64,000 bases of DNA from Clostridium sartagoforme (GCF_004794105.1 NZ_SRYR01000007.1:1-64000); one strand, 5' to 3'. Shown: positions 54,110 through 62,675, counted from the first letter of the stretch. Notes: generated by a model from the sequence alone, not told the origin. Made by a program: numbers and translations.

Positions 54110-54367
54110 ATGAAGTGGAGTAAAAAAGCAGCAGCCTTAAAATATGAAGAAAATATAGTGGCTCCAATAGTTACTGCAAGTGGTATGGGACATATTGCAG
54201 ATAAAATTATTGAAAAAGCAGAAGAAAATGATGTTCCTATAGTGTATAATAAGGAATTGACAGATTTACTTTGCAATGTAGATGTTGGAGAATATATACC
54301 AGCAGACCTTTATGAAGCAGTAGCACATATAATTGCATATATAACAGATTTAGATAGTTTAAAATAG
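54110..54367 (+). CDS. FlhB C-terminal domain protein (FlhX/YlqH-like)
   Basis: An 85-residue protein matching the cytoplasmic C-terminal domain of FlhB/YscU: KAAALKYEENIVAPIVTASG, AEENDVPIVYNKELTDLL and VGEYIPADLYEAVAHIIAYI. It lacks the membrane part and the NPTH self-cleavage site and corresponds to the fragment after that site. In Bacillus the stand-alone protein can replace the cleaved FlhB tail in export switching. The RBS is GGGGGAAATA. The leader contains a family 2 element. Without other flagellar genes here, its present role is uncertain. Confidence 0.9.
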   Translation: MKWSKKAAALKYEENIVAPIVTASGMGHIADKIIEKAEENDVPIVYNKELTDLLCNVDVGEYIPADLYEAVAHIIAYITDLDSLK

Positions 54368-54369
54368 AG

Positions 54370-54505
54370 CTAAAGCTCAATGAAGAATGAATAATTAAAA
54401 ATTAACGAAAAAACTCCTGGAGGAGTTTTGAAAAGTAATTAATTTTAGTAATTCAGTAAGAGTTACATTAATAATTCTTCATTTTTAATTTTAAATTTTA
54501 GAAAG
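54370..54505. repeat. Family 4-related repeat (central hairpin type)
   Basis: AATGAAGAATGAATAATTAA on the left, AATAATTCTTCATTTTTAAT on the right, and AAAACTCC-TGGA-GGAGTTTT in the centre. It lacks the GGGGCTGTC outer ends seen at 60.5 kb. The hairpin may also act as a terminator for flhX. Confidence 0.7.
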
Positions 54506-54518
54506 GTGAGTTGAATTA

Positions 54519-55205
54519 ATGGCTTTATACGCTATTTCAGATCTTCATCTTGCTAATGCAGCAGATAAGCCTATGGATATCTTTGGAGAAAAATGGCTTA
54601 AGCATGATGAAAAGATAAAGGAAAATTGGACTAATAAAATTACAGAAAATGATATGGTATTAATTGCAGGAGATATATCTTGGTCAATGAGATCAAGCGA
54701 TAGTAAGGCAGATTTAGATTGGATCAATTCATTACCTGGCAAAAAAATTATATCAAAAGGTAACCATGACTATTGGTGGGGTGGAATATCAAAGCTTAAT
54801 AGTATGTATGAAGATATGAAGTTTATACAAAATAACTTCTATACATATGAAGATTATGCTATTTGTGGCTCAAGAGGATGGATACTTGAAGGAACAGATA
54901 GATTTACTGAAAAAGATAAGAAGATATTTGATAGAGAATTAATAAGATTAAGATTATCTTTAGATAAAGCAAAAGAAGCTGGATATGAAAAGTTCATAGT
55001 AATGATTCATTATCCACCATTAAATGATAAGGGAGAGCCATCAGCTTTTACTGAATTATTTAAGGAGTATGGAGTAGAAAAAGTTATTTATGGACATTTA
55101 CACGGACCATCTTTAAATACAGCTTTTTCTGGAGATTTTGAAGGAACTGAATATATAATTACTTCTTGTGATTACTTAAACTTTGATCCAATTAAAATAC
55201 TATAG
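54519..55205 (+). CDS. Calcineurin-like metallophosphoesterase
   Basis: The 228-residue protein has all five metal-site motifs: YAISDLHLA (Asp, His), LIAGDISWS (Asp), SKGNHDYWW (Asn, His), VMIHYPP (His) and YGHLHGPS (His-x-His). It is a cytoplasmic phosphoesterase that would bind two metal ions. Its substrate is not deducible; this single-domain group is common in clostridia. The GAAAGGTGAG ribosome site lies just before the ATG. A two-way terminator follows. Confidence 0.92.
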   Translation: MALYAISDLHLANAADKPMDIFGEKWLKHDEKIKENWTNKITENDMVLIAGDISWSMRSSDSKADLDWINSLPGKKIISKGNHDYWWGGISKLNSMYEDMKFIQNNFYTYEDYAICGSRGWILEGTDRFTEKDKKIFDRELIRLRLSLDKAKEAGYEKFIVMIHYPPLNDKGEPSAFTELFKEYGVEKVIYGHLHGPSLNTAFSGDFEGTEYIITSCDYLNFDPIKIL

Positions 55206-55234
55206 TATTAAGTAATGAAAGAATTATGAAGAAA

Positions 55235-55291
55235 ACTAAGAGGACTATATCCTGTATCATTGATAGGGGGATGGTTCTCTTAGTTTTTTTA
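55235..55291. terminator. Two-way terminator between convergent genes
   Basis: AAAACTAAGAGGAC pairs, with one mismatch, with GTTCTCTTAGTTTT, followed by TTT. It separates the phosphoesterase gene from the reverse small membrane gene. Confidence 0.8.
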
Positions 55292-55516
55292 TTCTCGAAA
55301 TTTTTTAGGTAAGAAAATCAAGGCTAAAATAAGTATAAATACTATTATAAATAAATCCCATAATCCAGTTATTACAGCAATTACAGATATATTAAAAATA
55401 GCTAATTGCAAAATCTTAATTTCTTTTCTTTTTTCATCTTTAAATTTCATTTTATATAGTCGTGCTATATATATTATAGATAATATTAATAAAGTTAAAA
55501 TTATTATAGTATCCAT
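55289..55516 (-). CDS. Small membrane protein (75 aa)
   Basis: ATG 55516 follows a GAGGTG ribosome site on the reverse strand; an in-frame ATG at 55546 has none. The 75-residue product has an N-terminal helix (IIILTLLILSIIYIARLY), a charged loop (KFKDEKRKEIK) and one or two helices (AIFNISVIAVITGLWDLFII, VFILILALIFL). I do not recognise it. It stands alone and is divergent from the next small membrane gene. Confidence 0.6.
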   Translation of the reverse strand: MDTIIILTLLILSIIYIARLYKMKFKDEKRKEIKILQLAIFNISVIAVITGLWDLFIIVFILILALIFLPKKFRE

Positions 55517-55676
55517 TTCACACCTCGTAAATACATTATATTGCAATTATAACATAGTTTACATAATAAAGTTATTTTCTTAAATAGAAGTATCTTAATA
55601 ACAATTTATAGTAAATAAAGGTATAGTAGTATATAATCAAATGGGAAATATTTACTTTAGCGAGGTGGTTTAATTT

Positions 55677-56021
55677 ATGTTTAATATAATATTTCATGTA
55701 ACTTGGTTATTAATTATAGTATTTGGATTATTTATGATAGTTAGAGATAAGAAGTCAGATAATATAAGAAAAAATGAAGAACTTAAAAATAATATAACAA
55801 AGAAAGATAAAAGAGTTGTATATATTATTATTTTTAGTACGGTATTTGGATATTATATATTAAGCTACCTATTAGATTTAGATATACTAAACTTTATTAC
55901 ATTTAGGGAAAATGGTATTACTTTTAGTTTTGTTGGACTTATTCTATTAGTGAGTACATCTTTGATTATAGGTTTAATTTATGAAAAGCTAAAAAATAAG
56001 AGAATAGAGAATAATAATTGA
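55677..56021 (+). CDS. Membrane protein of unknown function (114 aa)
   Basis: The 114-residue protein has three hydrophobic segments (about residues 2-20, 44-65 and 80-100) and charged linkers. No family is recognised. GAGGTGG lies eight bases before the ATG. The next gene, a broken exported protein, follows by 13 bases, so they probably formed one operon. Confidence 0.65.
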   Translation: MFNIIFHVTWLLIIVFGLFMIVRDKKSDNIRKNEELKNNITKKDKRVVYIIIFSTVFGYYILSYLLDLDILNFITFRENGITFSFVGLILLVSTSLIIGLIYEKLKNKRIENNN

Positions 56022-56034
56022 AAGGTGATAAGCA

Positions 56035-56625
56035 ATGAAGAAATTATCTTTATTACTTTGGACTATATTAGTTGCTATAGTTTTAATTAGCTTTGGAAGT
56101 ATCCAAGGTAAAGAAACTAAACTTACAACAGAGAAACTTTCAGATACAGAAGATTATTTATTGAGTATTTCAGGTAATAAGGTTTTTAAATATAAGCTTA
56201 AGAACTTACCTAAGGACAAGACATATCAGATTTTATTTACTTATGAAGTTTATGAAGGGAAAGAAAAAGTTAAGGAAGAAATAATTACAGGGATTTGGCA
56301 GGATTCTCTAGAGGATGCTCAAAATGAAGAAACTATAGGATTTAACTATCAAGAAGATAAATTTAGAGGGATTATAGGAGGCGTTGGAGCCTATGCAACT
56401 TTTGAATATGAAATAAAAGAGGATTTAAGGAAAGGTTCTCAGCTTTAGTTTGGAGATGATATAGATCTTCCATTAGGAAGTGAAATTTATATTTATCGTG
56501 CAGTTAGTGGTGATTCTAATCAAAGCAATGTATTAGGAGTTCAAATAGATTCAGTTAATATGGATATGATATTAGATGAAAATGAAACTAATATTTTTAT
56601 TAAATTATCATTTATAGAGGTTTAG
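56035..56625 (+). pseudogene. Exported protein interrupted by an in-frame TAG
   Basis: The frame from ATG 56035 runs 196 codons to TAG 56623-56625, broken by one TAG at 56446-56448 (GSQL-stop-FGDDIDLPLG). The part after the stop reads as ordinary protein (LPLGSEIYIYRAVSGDSNQS, NETNIFIKLSFIEV) with clostridial codon use for 58 codons. The N-terminus has one hydrophobic export segment (LLLWTILVAIVLISFG), then a beta-rich domain. A C-to-T change of a CAG codon would explain it. A shortened 137-residue product is also possible. AAAGGTGA precedes the ATG. The family is unknown. Confidence 0.65.
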
Positions 56626-56789
56626 AGGGGGAAGGGTTATTAGTAGTATTGCTAATATATTTCTTCTATTTAATTATGGATAAATATTAATACAAATAGT
56701 TTTAGTTGGGTTATAGATTTATGCATTAATACTAGTAATAAAAGCTTTAAAAATCTACATTAAGAAGAATTCAAATATGGAAGGATAGG

Positions 56790-56872
56790 AAGGGGGTTGT
56801 TGGAGAATAAAGAATTAAGAATGAAAAATTAATTCTTGATTTGGGCTGTTTGTGCGACAGCCTATTTTTTAT
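56790..56872 (+). repeat. Family 4 half-copy ending in a terminator-like hairpin
   Basis: GAATTAAGAATGAAAAATTA followed by GGCTGT-TTGTGCG-ACAGCC and TATTTTTT (56,844-56,868). This is the right end of the MITE-like element and works as a plausible intrinsic terminator. The stretch 56,626-56,790 shows nothing else. Confidence 0.65.
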
Positions 56873-56944
56873 GTGGAATATTAGGTGTTTATTAGTGAAT
56901 TATTTAAGGTAATCGAAAAATTATGTTAAAGTTTTAATTTGCTA

Positions 56945-56973
56945 TTGAAAATGCATATCATTTAAGGTATACT
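56945..56973 (+). promoter_or_regulatory. Promoter of the CydDC-like operon
   Basis: TTGAAA (56945-56950), 17 bases, TATACT (56968-56973), about 62 bases before the gene. Confidence 0.68.
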
Positions 56974-57034
56974 ATCAACTGTGTTTATCATATATAAATG
57001 AGTATCAATATCAATTATGTTAGGAGAAGATATT

Positions 57035-58789
57035 ATGATGATTAATAAAAGGCTAATAAATTTATGTAGCCAATCAAAAAAGTACATCGGTCTAACTATA
57101 CTAGTAAACTGGCTTGCAATCATTTGCAATATAATAATAATTTTTCTTGTTGGACAGTTTATTAATAAAGTTTACATGGGTGGATTAACTTCCATAAATA
57201 TGGAGTCAATTTTAAAACCAGGAATTATTATAGTTATTCTTTTAACTATCAGATTTATTTCAAATATTCTATATGCTAAGTTTTCTAATTTAGCTTCAGC
57301 AGAGGCTAGATCGACGCTAAGAGAACTTGTATATAAAAAATTGCTTAGACTTGGTACAGGCTATAGTAGTGTGGAAAGCACATCTTCAATAGTTCAAGTT
57401 ATGGTAGAGGGAGTAGAACAATTAGAAATATACTTTGGAAAGTATTTACCTCAATTCTTTTATTCTTTATTAGTACCAGTTACATTATTTGTTTTTATGA
57501 GCTTTGTTTCATTTAAAGCTGCTCTAGTATTTATACTTTCAGTACCTCTAATTCCTGTTTCTATTATTGCAATAATGAAGATTGCAAAGAGAATTTTAAA
57601 GGATTATTGGAAAAGTTATTCAGACTTAGGTGGAAGTTTTTTAGAAAATCTTCAAGGACTTACTACTTTAAAAGTTTTTGATATAGATGAAGAAAGACAT
57701 GACAAAATGAATGTTGAAGCTGAAAAGTTTAGAAAAATTACTATGAAGGTTTTAAGTATGCAATTAAACTCTATTACAATAATGGACTTAGTTGCATTTG
57801 GAGGAGCAGCTCTAGGAACTATAGTTGCATTAATTCAATTTAGCAATGGAGACTTACTTCCAGGAAGCTTACTTATAGTAATACTTTTATCTTCAGAATT
57901 CTTTATACCACTTAGACTTTTAGGATCTTATTTCCATATAGCTATGAATGGTATGGCAGCATCAGATAGAATCTTTGGAATTCTAGATGCTAAGGAAAGA
58001 GAAAAAGCAGTAGATAATTCTATAAAAGAAATTAAGGATGATATTAATATAAGTCTTAAGAATGTTACTTTCAGCTATGATGGAGAAAGAGAAGTTGTTA
58101 AAGATGTTAATATGGAAATAACACCAAAGGGAATAGTTGCAATAGTTGGAGAAAGTGGTTCTGGAAAGAGTACTATAGCTTCAATAATCCTAAATAACCA
58201 CAAGGTTAATAAAGGACAAGTTCTATTAAACTCAAAAGATATTGAAAACTTAGATTCAAATCTTATATATGAAAATATAGCTTTAATATCTACTAATAGC
58301 TATATATTTAATGGAAGTATATTAGATAACCTTTTAGTAGGTAAAAAGGATGCGACTACAGAGGAAATAAATGAGGCCTTAAAAGTATCGAGATTAGATA
58401 GCTTTATAGAAGGATTAAAAGATAAATTAAACACTAATGTAGGTGAGGCAGGAAGTGCCTTATCAGGAGGACAAAAGCAAAGATTAGCCCTAGCTAGAGC
58501 AATACTTGCTAATAGAAAGATGATAATATTTGATGAAGCTACATCAAATATAGATGTAGAAAGTGAAGAAGCTATATGGGAAGCTATATATGAACTTTCT
58601 AAGGATAAAACTATATTAGTTATATCTCATAGATTAGCTAATGTTAAAGAAGCTAAGAACATATATGTTATGAATAAGGGATCTTTAGTAGAAGAAGGAA
58701 CTCATAATGAGTTAATGAAGGCTGAAGGATATTATAGTAACATGGTTAACAAGCAAAATGAATTAGAAGAAATTAGGGAGGTTTGTTAA
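57035..58789 (+). CDS. cydD: ABC exporter half-transporter, CydD-like
   Basis: ATG 57035 follows TAGGAGA; an in-frame ATG 57017 overlaps that ribosome site. The roughly 584-residue protein has six membrane helices (about 1-310), then an ATPase domain with Walker A GESGSGKST, signature ALSGGQKQRLALARAI, Walker B MIIFDEATSNID and switch His ISHR. The N-terminal half, beginning LINLCSQSKKYIGLTILVNW, fits CydD of the cysteine/glutathione exporter CydDC. It pairs with the next gene one base downstream. No cytochrome bd genes are near, so the exact substrate is uncertain. Confidence 0.85.
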   Translation: MMINKRLINLCSQSKKYIGLTILVNWLAIICNIIIIFLVGQFINKVYMGGLTSINMESILKPGIIIVILLTIRFISNILYAKFSNLASAEARSTLRELVYKKLLRLGTGYSSVESTSSIVQVMVEGVEQLEIYFGKYLPQFFYSLLVPVTLFVFMSFVSFKAALVFILSVPLIPVSIIAIMKIAKRILKDYWKSYSDLGGSFLENLQGLTTLKVFDIDEERHDKMNVEAEKFRKITMKVLSMQLNSITIMDLVAFGGAALGTIVALIQFSNGDLLPGSLLIVILLSSEFFIPLRLLGSYFHIAMNGMAASDRIFGILDAKEREKAVDNSIKEIKDDINISLKNVTFSYDGEREVVKDVNMEITPKGIVAIVGESGSGKSTIASIILNNHKVNKGQVLLNSKDIENLDSNLIYENIALISTNSYIFNGSILDNLLVGKKDATTEEINEALKVSRLDSFIEGLKDKLNTNVGEAGSALSGGQKQRLALARAILANRKMIIFDEATSNIDVESEEAIWEAIYELSKDKTILVISHRLANVKEAKNIYVMNKGSLVEEGTHNELMKAEGYYSNMVNKQNELEEIREVC

Positions 58790-58790
58790 T

Positions 58791-60461
58791 ATGAAAAGAA
58801 GATCAGGCTTCCAAATAATGAAGAGGTTAATAGTTGAACTAAAACCTCTAGCACCAATAATGTTAATAACAATATCTCTAGGAGTTTTAGGATTTCTAGC
58901 AGCTACATCTATAGCTGCCTTTGGAGCAGTAGCACTAGGCGCTCATATAGGAGATATAACTTTTATATCCTTTAAGGGTGCATTAATAGTTATGGTAGTT
59001 TCAGCAATTCTTAGAGGGTTCTTAAGATATGGTGAGCAATTATCAGGTCACTATATAGCTTTTAAGATTTTATATATTTTAAGAGATAAGATTTTTACAG
59101 TATTAAGAAAGCTTGCACCAGCTAAGCTTGAAGGTAAGGAAAAAGGAAACTTAATAGCATTAATAACTTCTGATATAGAGCTGTTAGAAGTATTTTATGC
59201 TCATACAATAGCACCAATTTCAATAGCAATTATAACAAACTCTATAATAGCTATAATATTATTTACAATTAGTCCTATCTTTGGAGTAATTGCAGCTATA
59301 TTTTATTTAATAATTGGTTTTGTAATTCCTTATGCATCTTCTAGTTTTGCTAAAGAAGCAGGAGTAAATTACAGAAATTCATTTGGAGAAAGTAACAACT
59401 ATGTTTTAGATTCTTTAAGAGGATTAAAAGAAGTATTACTATTTAAAAATGGTGAAGAAAGATTAGAAAAAATAAAAGAAAATTCAGCTAAGTTAAATAA
59501 GAGCTTAGATAAGATAAAGGAACATGAAGGAATAATAAGAGCTTTAACAGATCTTACAATTATGATAGCAATATTAACTTTTGTAGTTCTAGGAGTTCAC
59601 AAGTTCTTAGCAGGAGATATTACATTTACAGCTGCAATAGTAGCTATAGTAGTAATTGCATCCTCTTTTGGACCAGTAGTTGCATTAAGTAATCTTTCAA
59701 ATACATTACTTCAAACCTTTGCTTGTGCAGAGAGAATATTTGAGATTTTAGATGAAAATCCATTAGTTGAAGAAGTAGAAGGAAAAGCAGATGTAAACTG
59801 TGAAGATATAAGATACAATAACGTAACATTCTCTTATCCAAACAGAAAAGAAACTATATTAGATGGAACTAATATCAATATTAAAAAAGGAGATAAAGTT
59901 GCATTAATAGGTGAAAGTGGGATAGGTAAGAGTACATTTATTAAGCTTATAATGAGATTCTTTGATGTAAATTCAGGGGATATAAAAATAGACAATATAA
60001 ACATAAAAGAAGTTAATACAAAATCTTTAAGAAATACTCAAAGATTAGTAAGCCAAGAAACATTTTTATTTAATGAATCTATTAAAGAGAACATTAAGAT
60101 AGGAAATAAAAATGCTACTGAAGAAGAAATTATAGAAGCATGTAAGAAAGCATCAATTCATGACTTTATATTAACATTACCTAAAGGATATGATACTAAA
60201 GTTGGGGAACTTGGATCAAATCTATCTTCAGGAGAAAAACAAAGAATTGGCCTGGCTAGAGCTTTCTTAAAAGATAGTGAAGTACTTATATTAGACGAAC
60301 CAACAAGTAATTTAGATGCTCTAAATGAAGGTGAAATACTTAAGTCTATTAAGGAAAACTGTGAAGATAAAACTATAATTCTTATTTCACATAGAAAGTC
60401 TACAACTGCTATATGCGATAAGGTTTATAAATTAGAAAATAAGAAAATTGAACTAGCATAA
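58791..60461 (+). CDS. cydC: ABC exporter half-transporter, CydC-like
   Basis: A 556-residue half-transporter: six helices, then Walker A GESGIGKST, a variant signature LSSGEKQRIGLARAFL, Walker B VLILDEPTSNLD and switch ISHRKS. Its partner has a standard LSGGQ, so the pair may have one stronger and one weaker nucleotide site. The N-terminal FQIMKRLIVELKPLAPIMLI and TSIAAFGAVALGAHIGDITF resemble CydC. Together they would export a thiol such as cysteine across the membrane. The glutaredoxin and thiol-type regulators 2-3 kb downstream may share that redox theme; this is inference. Confidence 0.85.
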   Translation: MKRRSGFQIMKRLIVELKPLAPIMLITISLGVLGFLAATSIAAFGAVALGAHIGDITFISFKGALIVMVVSAILRGFLRYGEQLSGHYIAFKILYILRDKIFTVLRKLAPAKLEGKEKGNLIALITSDIELLEVFYAHTIAPISIAIITNSIIAIILFTISPIFGVIAAIFYLIIGFVIPYASSSFAKEAGVNYRNSFGESNNYVLDSLRGLKEVLLFKNGEERLEKIKENSAKLNKSLDKIKEHEGIIRALTDLTIMIAILTFVVLGVHKFLAGDITFTAAIVAIVVIASSFGPVVALSNLSNTLLQTFACAERIFEILDENPLVEEVEGKADVNCEDIRYNNVTFSYPNRKETILDGTNINIKKGDKVALIGESGIGKSTFIKLIMRFFDVNSGDIKIDNINIKEVNTKSLRNTQRLVSQETFLFNESIKENIKIGNKNATEEEIIEACKKASIHDFILTLPKGYDTKVGELGSNLSSGEKQRIGLARAFLKDSEVLILDEPTSNLDALNEGEILKSIKENCEDKTIILISHRKSTTAICDKVYKLENKKIELA

Positions 60462-60464
60462 GAA

Positions 60465-60612
60465 ATAAGGTGCTGTCGCAAAATGAAAAATTAAGAATGA
60501 ATAATGAATAATTAATGAAAAAACTCCTTCTGGAGTTTTGAAAAGAAATTAATTTTAGTAATTCTTCATTTTTAATTCTTAACTTGGGCTGTTTTTACGA
60601 CAGCCCCTTATT
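60465..60612. repeat. Family 4 MITE-like element, complete short copy (148 bp)
   Basis: AATAAGGTGCTGTCG (60465-60479) and CGACAGCCCCTTATT (60598-60612) are 15-bp inverted ends with one mismatch. Inside are AATTAAGAATGA / TTTTTAATTCTT and the central AAAACTCC-TTCT-GGAGTTTT hairpin. There is no ORF. It lies 3 bases after the cydC stop and may end that transcript. Confidence 0.8.
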
Positions 60613-60691
60613 TAAAAAGATTCAATGATAATGATTATCAGTATCTATAAAGATATATTTAAAATGGACATTAAGATTTTACTAATATAAA

Positions 60692-60837
60692 GTGATTCTT
60701 ATCTTCAGGTGGAGTTTTCTTAACAGGAATACCCTATTCTCCAGCTGAAGGTTAGAAGAACTAATACAGGCGCGTAGCAGTGCTTAGCTCCCACTTGTAG
60801 AAGGGGGAGTGTTAGCAATGGTAGCGATCGGATAAAT
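60692..60837 (+). repeat. Family 2 structured element, copy 4 (leader of ygbA)
   Basis: First hairpin CTTCAGGTGGAG / CTCCAGCTGAAG (one mismatch). Second hairpin CTCCCACTT / AAGGGGGAG within GCGTAGCAGTGCTTAG and GTTAGCAATGGTAGCG. It ends GATCGGATAAA, 15 bases before the ygbA ATG. Confidence 0.8.
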
Positions 60838-60852
60838 ATAGGAGTGGGATAT

Positions 60853-61143
60853 ATGACTAAAATTGAGAGAGAAAAAAGAACTATTGAGCTTATGATAAAT
60901 ATTTATTGTAAGAAAAAGCATAAGAATAAAGAATTATGTGAGGAATGTCAGGAGTTATTAGAATACGCTCATAAAAGACTTAGCTACTGCAAATTTGGTG
61001 AAGAAAAAAGCACCTGTGCAAAGTGTCCAATACATTGCTATAAGAAGGATATGAAGGAGAAGGTTAAGGAAGTTATGAGATTTTCAGGTCCAAGGCTTCT
61101 TATATACAATCCAATAGAATTATTTAGACATATGACGTATTAG
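60853..61143 (+). CDS. ygbA: YgbA family (nitrous oxide-stimulated promoter) protein
   Basis: ATG 60853 follows AGGAG; an upstream GTG at 60844 overlaps it. The 96-residue protein has the four-Cys pattern of the YgbA_NO family: MINIYCKKKHK, LCEECQELLEYAHKRL, YCKFGEEKSTCAKCPIHCYK and VMRFSGPRLLIYNPI. The cysteines probably bind a metal. In enteric bacteria ygbA is induced by nitric oxide; the molecular function is poorly defined. Here its leader holds a family 2 structured element, a possible regulatory site. Confidence 0.9.
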   Translation: MTKIEREKRTIELMINIYCKKKHKNKELCEECQELLEYAHKRLSYCKFGEEKSTCAKCPIHCYKKDMKEKVKEVMRFSGPRLLIYNPIELFRHMTY

Positions 61144-61476
61144 ACAATTAACAATTAGCAATTAACAGTTAATAATTAAGGAAAAAACTCATGATGAGTT
61201 TTAGAGGATTAGATTTTCAGTGAATTTATTTTAAATAACTTTAATTCGATATTGAGACTTAGTTTAGATATTGGATGTTAGAATAAATTTTTATTTTTAA
61301 ATTTCTAATCAATATTCTTATTTATCTGCTCATTAATTTTTAAGTCAATACATTTTAAGTAATTTGTTTTAATTCTTTAGGAGTTAGATAAATATTAACT
61401 CATAGTATCAAGTTTTTTTATTAGAACTCAATACAAATCTATATGTGGAAAATTATTAATAAAAAGGGGAATTATT
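61144..61476. repeat. Intergenic region with one degenerate family 4 hairpin
   Basis: AACAATTAGCAATTAACAG-type repeats precede AAAACTCATGATGAGTTTT (about 61,184-61,202), which may end the ygbA transcript. The rest is AT-rich with no supported gene. Confidence 0.5.
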
Positions 61477-61887
61477 ATGAAGTCTATTAAAAAATATATC
61501 TATATAACAGTAGGTCTTATTGCTGTAGTGTTAGGGGCCATAGGAGTGGCATTACCTATATTGCCAACAACACCATTTTTACTTCTTGCATCATATTGTT
61601 TTGCAAAGGGATCTGAAAGATTTAACAATTGGTTTATAAATACAAAGCTATATAAAAACCATTTAGAATCCTTTGTAAATGAAAGAGCAATGACATTGAA
61701 ACAAAAGGTTGCTTTATTAGCTTTTGCAGACTTTATGTTAGCATTTCCATTAATACTTATAGATAGTTTAATTATGAAGGGCGTTATAGTTTTACTTATT
61801 CTATGTAAATTCTATTATTTTATCTTTAGAATAAAGACTATTTCACCAGAAGAAAAAGCAATTAGAAAACTTAAAGAGGAACTATAA
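61477..61887 (+). CDS. YbaN (DUF454) family membrane protein
   Basis: The 136-residue protein matches the DUF454/YbaN family: VLGAIGVALPILPTTPFLLL, ASYCFAKGSERFNNWFINTK and YKNHLESFVNERAMTLKQK, with three to four helices. The function of the family is unknown. AAAAGGGG precedes the ATG. The next membrane gene follows by 11 bases and is probably cotranscribed. Confidence 0.9.
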   Translation: MKSIKKYIYITVGLIAVVLGAIGVALPILPTTPFLLLASYCFAKGSERFNNWFINTKLYKNHLESFVNERAMTLKQKVALLAFADFMLAFPLILIDSLIMKGVIVLLILCKFYYFIFRIKTISPEEKAIRKLKEEL

Positions 61888-61898
61888 TTGGAGGAACC

Positions 61899-62219
61899 AT
61901 GGAAAGAATATCATCAAATTTATTTATGTTAGCACTTATTGTTTATTATATACCAAAGCTTTTTAAAATAAGAAAGTTCAATTATAGAAAAGCTCATATT
62001 GCTGTTGGTACTTTATCTGTAGTAGCCATGTGCTTGGCTTTATTTCAAAAGATAGGAACTGAAGATTTTATTAAATATATTGGTTTTACTTTAGTTATGC
62101 TATCTATTGGAGTTACAGGATATTTTTTAACGAAAAAAAGGGGACTTTCGAAAAAACTTCATATAATTAGTACTATTGGATTCTTTGTATACTTATTTTT
62201 AGTTGTAGCTGTATTTTAA
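61899..62219 (+). CDS. Small four-helix membrane protein (106 aa)
   Basis: The 106-residue product has four hydrophobic segments and conserved-looking charged residues (YIPKLFKIRKFNYRKAHIAV; FLTKKRGLSKKLHIISTIGF). The two His residues placed near helix starts recall small heme-binding four-helix proteins, but that is speculation. I do not recognise the family. TTGGAGGA is its ribosome site, just after the ybaN-like stop. Confidence 0.65.
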   Translation: MERISSNLFMLALIVYYIPKLFKIRKFNYRKAHIAVGTLSVVAMCLALFQKIGTEDFIKYIGFTLVMLSIGVTGYFLTKKRGLSKKLHIISTIGFFVYLFLVVAVF

Positions 62220-62353
62220 ATATAATTGTTTTTAAATAAGATTATTTCCTATAACTTTAGAAAAGATCAACAACTATTATTTAAATTTAGATTTTCTTGA
62301 CTACATCATTTAGTGCAGTACTTTTTAATTATTTTATAATTCATTCTTAATTA

Positions 62354-62398
62354 TTTTGTGACTTTGTTACAGTCAAAAAGGGTGCTTAAGAATATACT
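62354..62398 (+). promoter_or_regulatory. Possible regulator-dependent promoter of the glutaredoxin gene
   Basis: The imperfect inverted repeat TTTTGTGAC-N9-GTCAAAAA (62354-62379) precedes TATACT (62393-62398), which lacks a usable -35. The repeat centre lies near -38, roughly where a Crp/Fnr-type activator would sit. The assignment is weak. Confidence 0.35.
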
Positions 62399-62437
62399 TA
62401 TATCATAATAGAATTTATGATACGGAGGAATTTAAAA

Positions 62438-62671
62438 ATGAATAATATAAAAGTATATACAAGCAACACATGTCCATGGTGTACAAAGGTAAAGAATTAC
62501 TTAAGAAGTAACCATGTTGGATATGAAGAAGTAAATGTTTCTTACGACAGACAAGGAGCTATGGAAATGGTAGCAAAGAGTGGACAAAGGGGAGTTCCTG
62601 TTCTAGATATAAATGGTAATATAGTAGTTGGATTTGATAAGAGACAAATTGATCGCTTATTAGGACTTTAA
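62438..62671 (+). CDS. Glutaredoxin-like protein (YruB/Uxx-star type)
   Basis: ATG 62438 follows CGGAGGA by nine bases; an in-frame ATG at 62417 is before it. The 77-residue thioredoxin fold has the active site NTCPWCTKVKNYL and the cis-Pro motif RGVPVLDINGNIVVGFD. It should reduce disulfides or carry electrons to a redox partner in the cytoplasm; clostridia usually lack glutathione, so the reductant may be a thioredoxin reductase or other flavoprotein. The Crp/Fnr gene follows after a terminator. Confidence 0.93.
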   Translation: MNNIKVYTSNTCPWCTKVKNYLRSNHVGYEEVNVSYDRQGAMEMVAKSGQRGVPVLDINGNIVVGFDKRQIDRLLGL

Positions 62672-62675
62672 AGTA

